Notes under the pieces: model-generated
The model's input: only the letters and a program-made list of their open reading frames with translations
The model's database searches: none
What the model was told of the DNA's origin: nothing
Program-made: the position numbers and the translations under genes
DNA from: Actinomycetota bacterium
GTDB lineage: Bacteria; Actinomycetota; Coriobacteriia; Anaerosomatales; Anaerosomataceae
Length of the DNA stretch: 9,293 nucleotides
Direction: 5' to 3'
NCBI GenBank assembly: GCA_011372845.1
Contig: DSAI01000040.1
Coordinates: 1 to 9,293 of the forward strand
In this document: one piece after another, positions 1 to 5,220 of the stretch
Layout of the letters: each line of letters begins with the position of its first letter
Numbering within the stretch: the stretch's first letter is position 1

Positions 1-1203
1 CGCCTTGATCGACTGGCCGCCGAGCGGCATCCATTCAGGGAACGCCGACGCCATGGTCATGTACGCCACGAGCACGGCCGAGATCAGCATGAGCACGTTG
101 TTGAAGTAGTACGAGCCTTCCTTGGACAGGATCTGCTCGAACCCGTCGGCCTCGCTGCTGAGCCGGTTGCGCCGCATGATGACGCCGGCAGCCATGACCG
201 CTATCGAGCCGATCATCATCAGCAGGAAGAGCCAGAACGAGAGCGGGTCTTCCTGGAACGCGTGCACCGACTGCACGATGCCCGAGCGGGTGATGAAGGT
301 CCCCAGGAGCACGAACACGAACGTGAACGCCGCCATCATGAAGGTCCACATGCGGAAGCCTTCACGCCGGCGGTACACGGTCATCGAATGGATCAGGCCC
401 ACACCGGTCAGCCACGGCAGCAGAGAGGCGTTCTCCACCGGGTCCCACGCCCAGTAGCCACCGAATGCGAGTTCGTAGTACGCCCACACCGACCCAAGGC
501 CGATGCCGATGCCGAGCAGCAGCCAGGAGAAGACCGTGATGCGGTCGGTGAGCTTGATCCAGGTGGCCGAGACGTCACCTGTGAAGAGCGCCGCCAAGCC
601 GAACGCGAACGGGACGGTAAGACCCGCGTAGCCGATGAAGAGCGTCGGCGGGTGCAGGACCATCGCCCAGGTCTGGAGCAAGGGGTTCATCGCGGCGCTC
701 GTGAGCAATGCCCCGGTAGCCGGGTCCACAAGGCCCGCGGGCGCCGCCTTGAAGGGGTTGTTTGTGTCGATGAACAGGGCCGCCAGGAAGAACAGCTGCA
801 CGAAGTTCACGATGGCAAGGCCGGTAGCGCCGAGCTTGCTGTCGTTCTTCATGAACTTGCCGGCGAGGAAAGCGCCGTAGATGGCGAGGATCCACTCCCA
901 GAACAGGAGCGAGCCTTCCCGGCCCGCCCATACGCCGGAGAGGCGGTACACCCACGCCCACGGCCCGGTGACCGTGGGATGGTTGTAGATGACGTACTGG
1001 AGCGACCAGTTCTCCGAGAGGAACGCAGTGGCCAGCAGGATGATCGCCAGCGAGATGAACCCGAAGACACCGAAGGTCATGAGGTGTCCCGCAGTGCGGG
1101 TGGCGCCTCCCTCACGGCTGCTGAATGCGTATGCGCCGATCGAAGCGATCGCCGAGACGCTGGCCAGGCCGAGCAGAAGGTTGCCGATGGTCCCGAGGTC
1201 CAT
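1..1203 (-). CDS. ccmF: Cytochrome c haem lyase subunit CcmF, N-terminal 401 residues (cut by window edge)
   Basis: Multi-spanning membrane protein of System I cytochrome c maturation; it takes haem from holo-CcmE and joins it to CxxCH apocytochromes on the outer face of the membrane. The reading frame is open from ATG at 1203 to base 1 and leaves the window. Seen: the tryptophan-rich WWD segment around residues 247-265 (FGGYWAWDPVENASLLPWL), a GVWAGREGSLLFW segment at 90-102, and three histidines matching known CcmF haem-contact positions: H184 (LHPPTLF), H272 (GLIHSM) and H314 (QSVHAF). Many hydrophobic helices lie between them. CcmF proteins usually run to about 640 residues, so the C-terminal part, with the fourth conserved histidine, lies outside. 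The ATG at 1203 has GGAG 7 nt upstream (1211-1214); an ATG at 1207 is out of frame. It follows ccmE by 37 nt with no terminator seen, so the two are probably co-transcribed. Confidence 0.96.
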   Translation of the reverse strand, partial: MDLGTIGNLLLGLASVSAIASIGAYAFSSREGGATRTAGHLMTFGVFGFISLAIILLATAFLSENWSLQYVIYNHPTVTGPWAWVYRLSGVWAGREGSLLFWEWILAIYGAFLAGKFMKNDSKLGATGLAIVNFVQLFFLAALFIDTNNPFKAAPAGLVDPATGALLTSAAMNPLLQTWAMVLHPPTLFIGYAGLTVPFAFGLAALFTGDVSATWIKLTDRITVFSWLLLGIGIGLGSVWAYYELAFGGYWAWDPVENASLLPWLTGVGLIHSMTVYRRREGFRMWTFMMAAFTFVFVLLGTFITRSGIVQSVHAFQEDPLSFWLFLLMMIGSIAVMAAGVIMRRNRLSSEADGFEQILSKEGSYYFNNVLMLISAVLVAYMTMASAFPEWMPLGGQSIKA

Positions 1204-1240
1204 GCATGAGCTCCGTTCTTGAGAGAGACGATCCTACGTT

Positions 1241-1924
1241 CTACTGAGCCGCCTGATCGAGCGCGACCTCCGTGCACTGGAAGATTCCATCCGCCTCGAT
1301 CGAGCCGGTGATGACGGCCTTCGCGCCGCCAACGAAATCGTCGGGCAGTCCGCCGCCCCACGCGACGGACAACGGGTTGTTCGCCGCGGCGTCATCGGCG
1401 AGCTGGAAGCGCACCGCCGAGCCGGCTGGCGCGATCGAACCCTCCACCACTAAGCCGGTGACCTTGACGGTGACCCCCAGGAGCTCGTCCTGGCGGTTGA
1501 CGGTGTCGTTCACCGTGAGCGCACCGGTAGCCGACTCGTACTTGGAGGGGCACTTGGTGACGAGGTACTTGGCGTCGATCGAGCCGTCATCGGCGAGGAC
1601 GCCTGTGACCGTAGCGGTCGTTCCGTCGCCGAACGAGCCCGGCACGACATCGTTCCAGACGATGCGCACGCGGCCCGCGTCGGGCTCTGCGCTGTCCTCG
1701 ATCTCGAAGACGAACGGGGAGGATCCGGAGACCCAGGATCCGGCCACCACCTCACCGGAGACCTCCACCTGCTTGCCTACCAGAGACTCGTTGGTGAGCG
1801 CCTCGGCGACCGATGCCTTCGTGGCCGTCCCGCCGCTGAAGCCGGCGAACATGATGAGTGCACCCACGACTACGAAAATCAGGATGGTCACGCCGATGAG
1901 ACGCTGCTTGGCTCGCTTGTTCAC
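1241..1924 (-). CDS. ccmE: CcmE-like haem chaperone, cysteine (CxxxY) type, with a second CcmE-like OB domain
   Basis: Membrane-anchored, outward-facing haem chaperone that passes haem to CcmF. The protein has 227 residues against roughly 150-160 for ordinary CcmE. Seen: a basic N-terminus (NKRAKQR), one membrane anchor at about 9-29, then a CcmE OB domain at about 36-130 (VGKQVEVSGEVVAGS, F-x-F-E-I-E-D, then GSIDAKYLVTK) ending in C125-PSK-Y129. Cys125 falls where E. coli CcmE has its haem-binding His in HDENY; the tyrosine is kept. Residues 148-224 form a second CcmE-like domain (LLGVTVKVTGLVVEGS, FQLADD, LPDDF, GSIEADGIFQCTEVALDQ) with Gln224 at the ligand position and no tyrosine. Cysteine-type CcmE is known from archaea and Desulfovibrio. 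The GTG at 1924 is chosen because it directly precedes the basic and membrane segment and has GGGAG upstream; the frame stays open to 2071, but that extension is Arg/Ala-rich and unlike CcmE. I am sure of the family; the role of domain 2 is unknown. Confidence 0.88.
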   Translation of the reverse strand: MNKRAKQRLIGVTILIFVVVGALIMFAGFSGGTATKASVAEALTNESLVGKQVEVSGEVVAGSWVSGSSPFVFEIEDSAEPDAGRVRIVWNDVVPGSFGDGTTATVTGVLADDGSIDAKYLVTKCPSKYESATGALTVNDTVNRQDELLGVTVKVTGLVVEGSIAPAGSAVRFQLADDAAANNPLSVAWGGGLPDDFVGGAKAVITGSIEADGIFQCTEVALDQAAQ

Positions 1925-1934
1925 GCAGCAATCA

Positions 1935-1939
1935 CTCCC
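1935..1939 (-). promoter_or_regulatory. Ribosome binding site setting the ccmE GTG start
   Basis: GGGAG on the minus strand, 10 nt before GTG at 1924. The spacing is rather long, but no better site precedes an in-frame start, and the start fits the membrane anchor. It lies 4 nt downstream of a strong GC hairpin (1944-1963). Confidence 0.5.
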
Positions 1940-1943
1940 TGCC

Positions 1944-1963
1944 CGCCGCGCGGGCGCGCGGCG
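1944..1963 (-). other. GC-only hairpin in the ccmE leader
   Basis: Perfect 8-bp inverted repeat with a 4-nt loop: arms 1944-1951 (CGCCGCGC on the plus strand) and 1956-1963 (GCGCGGCG). In the ccmE transcript it would end 4 nt before the presumed Shine-Dalgarno. No T-run follows on either strand, so it is not a standard intrinsic terminator. It could influence translation initiation or could simply reflect the local GC content. Confidence 0.45.
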
Positions 1964-2042
1964 ACACGATGATGGAGCGCGAGCGGGGCCGGAACCGGCC
2001 GCGTGGCGCACCGCGACTACCTTTACTTGCCTGAACGTTCGA

Positions 2043-2051
2043 ATCGTACCA
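2043..2051 (-). promoter_or_regulatory. Candidate extended -10 promoter for ccmE-ccmF
   Basis: On the minus strand TGGTACGAT reads as an extended -10 (TGn followed by TACGAT, 4/6 to TATAAT). Transcription would begin near 2036, giving a leader of about 110 nt before the ccmE GTG. The -35 position is poor (GTGGCT at 2066-2071) and lies at the centre of the inverted repeat 2061-2077. An 8-bp palindrome, GAACGTTC at 2033-2040, covers the predicted start point. The 219-bp space after coaX suits a separate promoter. Confidence 0.4.
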
Positions 2052-2060
2052 TACGCGCGC

Positions 2061-2077
2061 TCGTGAGCCACTCACGA
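2061..2077. repeat. Inverted repeat over the ccmE -35 position (possible operator)
   Basis: TCGTGAG (2061-2067), CCA, CTCACGA (2071-2077): perfect 7-bp arms around a 3-nt centre at 2069. The centre coincides with the -35 position implied by the -10 at 2043-2048. There is no T-run on either side, so a protein-binding site is more likely than a terminator. No regulator can be named. Confidence 0.4.
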
Positions 2078-2143
2078 ATGGAGAGCGGCGTCGAGCCCGC
2101 AGGGCTGCCATGAGCAATCGCTGTGCCGGGGGAAACGAACGGA

Positions 2144-2908
2144 TCAGGAGTTGCGCTGCCAGACGAGCGCCAGGCCCCTGAGCGTGAGATCGGCGTCGAC
2201 CTCGCCCACCGTCTCGCATAGCGGAGCGATCATGCCGGCGAGGCCACCGGTGGCGACGACCGCGCACTCGCCCCCCATCTCATCCCACACACGGCGCACG
2301 AGTCCGTCGATCATGCTCGCATGCCCCATGAGGAGCCCCGCCTGTACCGACTCGCGGGTATTGTGGCCTATCGCCCGTGACGGCGGCTCGAGATCCACCG
2401 CGGACAGCCGCGCCGCCCGGCGGAACAGCGCCTCGGCGCTCGTCTCGATCCCCGGCGCGATGGCGCCTCCGAGATAGGCCCCCGACCCGTCCACCACATC
2501 GAACGTGGTGGCGGTGCCGAGGTCGACCACGATGACCGGGGCCCCGAACCCTTCCACGGCTGCCACCGCGTTGACGATCCGGTCGGCGCCTATCTCGTGC
2601 GGATTCTCGTATGCGATGGGCATGCCGGTCTTCACGCCCGGCCCGATGACGAGGGGCGGCTTGCCCGTAGCGCGATGGGCGAGATCCTCGTACGCGATCG
2701 TCAGCGCCGGCACGACGGAGGAGATCACCACGCGTTCGATACCGTCCCACTGCTGCCCGTCGAGCACGAACAGGCCGCCGATGTGCACCCTGATCTCGTC
2801 GGCGGTGAGCGTAGGGTCGGTCGAGACCCGCCAATGGCTCTCGATCCCCGAGGGACCGATCAGACCGAGGACGGTCTGGGTGTTGCCGATATCGACAGCG
2901 AGGATCAT
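2144..2908 (-). CDS. coaX: Type III pantothenate kinase (CoaX)
   Basis: Cytoplasmic enzyme that phosphorylates pantothenate to 4'-phosphopantothenate with ATP, the first committed step of CoA synthesis. The 254-residue length matches the usual size of about 255. Seen: the N-terminal ASKHA phosphate-binding motif D6-IGNTQTVLG, a TADEIRVHI segment at about 35-43, NPHEIGADRIVNA at about 102-114 with Asp109 (the catalytic-base position in the family), the second phosphate loop D129-LGTATTFDVV, GGAIAPGIETSAEALF, and a C-terminal ATGGLAGMIA segment. The ATG at 2908 is chosen because AAGGA lies 6 nt upstream and the family motif begins at residue 6; the frame is open further up to 3196 but would run into the response-regulator gene. 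It is divergent from the two-component pair. A weak promoter-like pair, TTGTCA at 3050-3055 and TATCGA at 3028-3033 with 16-nt spacing, is the only candidate I see for it. Confidence 0.97.
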   Translation of the reverse strand: MILAVDIGNTQTVLGLIGPSGIESHWRVSTDPTLTADEIRVHIGGLFVLDGQQWDGIERVVISSVVPALTIAYEDLAHRATGKPPLVIGPGVKTGMPIAYENPHEIGADRIVNAVAAVEGFGAPVIVVDLGTATTFDVVDGSGAYLGGAIAPGIETSAEALFRRAARLSAVDLEPPSRAIGHNTRESVQAGLLMGHASMIDGLVRRVWDEMGGECAVVATGGLAGMIAPLCETVGEVDADLTLRGLALVWQRNS

Positions 2909-3007
2909 GGTCCATCCTTTCCCTGGCGGCGCCGGCGCGAGGAGCAGACCGGCAGAGCCGAAGCGTGACGACCCGGCAACAGCGTGGACGGCGCCCACGA
3001 AGCCCGG

Positions 3008-3016
3008 TGGTATCAT
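3008..3016 (+). promoter_or_regulatory. Candidate extended -10 promoter for the two-component operon
   Basis: TGGTATCAT is an extended -10 (TGn followed by TATCAT, 5/6 to TATAAT). Transcription would start near 3023, giving a leader of about 26 nt containing the GGAGG at 3037-3041. The best -35-like hexamer is TGGACG at 2985-2990, but with a 20-nt spacer, so the extended -10 probably carries the recognition. It lies in the 140-bp divergent gap shared with coaX, which otherwise shows only a GCGCCGGCGC palindrome at 2929-2938. Confidence 0.5.
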
Positions 3017-3036
3017 CGCGTATGACCTCGATACCC

Positions 3037-3041
3037 GGAGG
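3037..3041 (+). promoter_or_regulatory. Ribosome binding site setting the response-regulator GTG start
   Basis: GGAGG, 7 nt before GTG at 3049. It decides against the in-frame ATGs at 2965 and 3022, which have no Shine-Dalgarno; the one at 3022 sits at the predicted transcription start. Confidence 0.8.
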
Positions 3042-3048
3042 ACGTACC

Positions 3049-3750
3049 GTGACAACGACACCAGCCCGGATCCTCGTCGTCGATGACGAAGAGTCAATCC
3101 TCCAGTTCGTATCCTACAACCTCCGCAAGGAGGGTTACGAAGTGACCGTGGCCGCCGATGGCGACACGGCCCTCGCGCTTGCGGCCGAGAACCCATTCGA
3201 CCTCATCGTGCTCGACATCATGTTGCCGGGCACCGATGGCTATGAGGTGTGTCGGCGTCTCCGTGCTTCGAGCGATACTCCCGTGCTGTTCCTCTCGGCC
3301 CGGGACACCGAGCTCGACAAAGTCGTGGGGCTCGAACTCGGCGGCGACGACTATCTCGCCAAGCCGTTCGGCGTACGGGAACTGATCGCCCGCGTGAAGG
3401 CCCTGCTGCGCAGAAGCGCCGGGCGTGCGACCGAGAGCGCCGATGAGGCGCGCACGCTCAAGGCGGCGGGCATCAAGCTCGACGAGGGCTCGCACCTCGC
3501 CTATCACGGAGACACCGAGATCGACCTTACCCCGCGGGAGTTCGAGCTTCTGGCGTGCCTGATGCGGCACGCAGGCCGCGTCCTGTCGCGGGAGCAGCTC
3601 CTGAAAGAGGCGTGGGAGTGGCAGTACGTGGTGGAGACGAAGACGGTGGATACCCACATCAAGCGCCTCCGTGACAAGCTGGCCGCCGCCGGAGTGGACC
3701 CCGCCGTCGTGGAGACCGTGCGCGGCTACGGGTACCGGCTGGCAACGTAG
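3049..3750 (+). CDS. OmpR/PhoB-family response regulator
   Basis: Cytoplasmic transcription factor activated by phosphorylation, most likely from the adjacent kinase. It has 233 residues, the usual size. Seen: a receiver domain at about 7-120 with acidic pair D12-D13, phospho-acceptor D56 in LIVLDIMLPG, the switch residue S83 (LFLSAR), and K105 in the YLAKPF motif. After a linker of about 15-20 residues comes a winged-helix DNA-binding domain at about 140-233 with LTPREFELL, RVLSREQLL, the recognition-helix region KTVDTHIKRLRDKL, and the closing RGYGYRL. All key receiver residues are intact. It is followed 12 nt later by the kinase, so the two form an operon. Similarity to PhoP/PhoB-type regulators is a family trait and does not identify the regulon; no target can be named from this sequence. 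Confidence 0.95.
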   Translation: MTTTPARILVVDDEESILQFVSYNLRKEGYEVTVAADGDTALALAAENPFDLIVLDIMLPGTDGYEVCRRLRASSDTPVLFLSARDTELDKVVGLELGGDDYLAKPFGVRELIARVKALLRRSAGRATESADEARTLKAAGIKLDEGSHLAYHGDTEIDLTPREFELLACLMRHAGRVLSREQLLKEAWEWQYVVETKTVDTHIKRLRDKLAAAGVDPAVVETVRGYGYRLAT

Positions 3751-3762
3751 CGGCGGATCGGT

Positions 3763-5199
3763 ATGTCCATCCGCCGCCGCCTCATCGCAGCGTTCCTCGC
3801 GGTAGCACTGGCGGTAGCGGCCGCGCTCTCCGTCTACTTCCTCACGGAGCTTGAGGACTACAGCCTCCGGAAGATGGAGGAACGGCTCACCAGCGAGCAG
3901 ATGCTGCTGTCGGCCACGGTCAGCGCACAGATGGTCGCCGCCGGCCGCAGCTCGCTCACCGATGGCCAGGCCGCCTCGCTCAGCGCCGTCCTTGAGTCGG
4001 TCGACCAGACGGCCGTCTCACGGGTGCGCATCCTCGACAGTGACGGCGTCTCGTTAGTGGACTCGGCCAACGAGGATGTAGGCGTGGGGTACTCCGAGAC
4101 CCCCGAGGTGGCTCGCGCCCTTGTGGGTGAGCGGTCATCGACGCAACGCGCGCTGCCTGACGGGAGGGTCGGGATCTCGGTTGCCGGCCCCATCGTCGTT
4201 GACGGACGCGTGACCGGAGCGGTCTACACATCGGGCGCCACCTTCTCCATCACCACGCTGCTGCGCGAGTACCGCACGGAGGTCGCGATCGTCGCTGCCG
4301 CGTTCGTGCTGGTCACGATCGTGCTCACTGAGACGCTCGCGCGATGGCTGTCCCGTCCTCTACAGTCGCTCGCCCAGGGCGCTGTGGCCTTCGCCGACGG
4401 CGACCACTCAGTGCGCGTCCGGCCTACCGGCTCCGCCGAGATCCGCGCGCTCGCAGACGCGTTCAACGCCATGGCCGACGAAGTGCAGGCGGCGCTCCTT
4501 GAGCTTCGCGAGGAGGAGCGACGGAAGTCGCGTTTCGTGTCAGACGTGAGCCACGAGCTTAGAACACCGCTCACCGCCATCCGCGGGGCGGCGGAGACGC
4601 TCCTCGACGGCGACGTGCCGGAGGAGGACGCGCGTCAGTTCCTCTCCACCATCGCTCGTGAGTCGGAGCGGCTCACACGCCTGGCGAACGATCTCATCAC
4701 GCTGCAGCGTATCGAGGGGGCTACGGGCGAGTTGCCGCTCTCGAAGATCGACCTGGAGGTCGTGGCCCGCCAGGCGATCGAGAGCCTTGCGCCCCTCACG
4801 GAAGCAAGGAACGTCCGAGTGGAGGTGACGGGCACCGCCGAACCCGTCCTGGGCGACCGCGACAGACTGCAGCAGGTGCTCGGCAACCTGCTCGACAACG
4901 CATCGCGCGTGACTCCCGAGGGCGGGACCATCGCGGTGGAGCTCGCCACGGAGGACGGCAGGTCGGTCGTCCGCGTGATCGATGAAGGTCCGGGTATCGC
5001 CGAGAAGGACGCCGAGCGCATCTTCGACCGCTTCTACCGGGCGCAATCGAGCCGCGACCGCGGCTCCGGAGGAGCCGGCCTGGGACTCGCGATCGTAGCG
5101 GCGATCGTGTCCTCGCATGGCGGCACGATCACAGCGGCTGCCCGTCCCGGGAAGGGCACCGTCTTCACGCTCAAGCTGCCCACGATACCGAAGGACTGA
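3763..5199 (+). CDS. Membrane sensor histidine kinase (HAMP-HisKA-HATPase)
   Basis: Sensor partner of the preceding regulator; 478 residues. Seen: a basic start (SIRRR), first membrane helix about 7-28, an extracytoplasmic domain about 29-172 whose second half (RILDSDGVSLVDS, then ISVAGPIVVDGRVTGAVYTSG) resembles a PDC/Cache-type sensor, second membrane helix about 173-193, a HAMP linker about 194-246 (LSRPLQSLAQG to ALADAFNAMADEV), the dimerisation and phosphotransfer domain with His264 in SDVSHELRTPLTAI, and an ATPase domain with N box N375-LLDNA, G1 box D407-EGPGI, F box FDRFYR, and G2 box GAGLGLAIV at about 437-445. All catalytic motifs are present. It has a weak GGCGGA Shine-Dalgarno and probably depends on the upstream gene for translation. 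It is built like ResE/PhoR kinases, but the ligand is not predictable. Its stop codon lies 3 nt from that of the opposing yhaN. Confidence 0.95.
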   Translation: MSIRRRLIAAFLAVALAVAAALSVYFLTELEDYSLRKMEERLTSEQMLLSATVSAQMVAAGRSSLTDGQAASLSAVLESVDQTAVSRVRILDSDGVSLVDSANEDVGVGYSETPEVARALVGERSSTQRALPDGRVGISVAGPIVVDGRVTGAVYTSGATFSITTLLREYRTEVAIVAAAFVLVTIVLTETLARWLSRPLQSLAQGAVAFADGDHSVRVRPTGSAEIRALADAFNAMADEVQAALLELREEERRKSRFVSDVSHELRTPLTAIRGAAETLLDGDVPEEDARQFLSTIARESERLTRLANDLITLQRIEGATGELPLSKIDLEVVARQAIESLAPLTEARNVRVEVTGTAEPVLGDRDRLQQVLGNLLDNASRVTPEGGTIAVELATEDGRSVVRVIDEGPGIAEKDAERIFDRFYRAQSSRDRGSGGAGLGLAIVAAIVSSHGGTITAAARPGKGTVFTLKLPTIPKD

Positions 5200-5220
5200 C
5201 CGCTAGCCGATGCGGTCCAG
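5196..5220. terminator. Candidate bidirectional terminator hairpin at the convergent junction
   Basis: GACCGC (5198-5203) and GCGGTC (5212-5217) form perfect 6-bp arms around an 8-nt loop. With one bulged C the stem extends to CTG/CAG (5196-5220). It spans the kinase TGA (5197-5199) and the yhaN TAG (5203-5205). Neither strand has a following T-run, so it is not a canonical intrinsic terminator, but no other structure lies between the two convergent operons. Confidence 0.35.

Noticed and set aside
262..1209. Long plus-strand open frame (315 codons) antisense to ccmF
   Set aside because: It is Arg/Glu/Gly/Asp-rich with no domain, and the opposite strand carries a complete set of CcmF motifs. 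Long antisense frames are expected in GC-rich DNA.
2033..2040. GAACGTTC as a LexA/SOS box
   Set aside because: Gram-positive and actinobacterial SOS boxes have GAAC and GTTC separated by four bases; here they are adjacent.
1272..2066. Plus-strand open frame of 264 codons antisense to ccmE
   Set aside because: Low-complexity Ser/Thr/Pro-rich product with no recognisable motif; the minus strand encodes a clear CcmE fold.
1925..2071. N-terminal extension of the ccmE frame by 49 codons from ATG 2071
   Set aside because: The added residues are Arg/Ala-rich and unlike CcmE; the predicted promoter at 2043-2051 would lie inside it, and the GTG at 1924 directly precedes the membrane anchor.
2094..2106. 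AGCCC-GCA-GGGCT hairpin as a coaX terminator
   Set aside because: Only a 5-bp stem and no T-run on the minus strand, so intrinsic termination is not supported.
2965..3048. Earlier response-regulator starts at ATG 2965 or 3022
   Set aside because: No Shine-Dalgarno for either, and both lie upstream of or at the predicted transcription start. GTG 3049 has GGAGG at 7 nt and gives a standard receiver N-terminus.
2909..3196. N-terminal extension of the coaX frame by 96 codons
   Set aside because: It would overlap the start of the response regulator on the other strand, and CoaX proteins begin a few residues before the DIGNT motif, as the ATG at 2908 gives.
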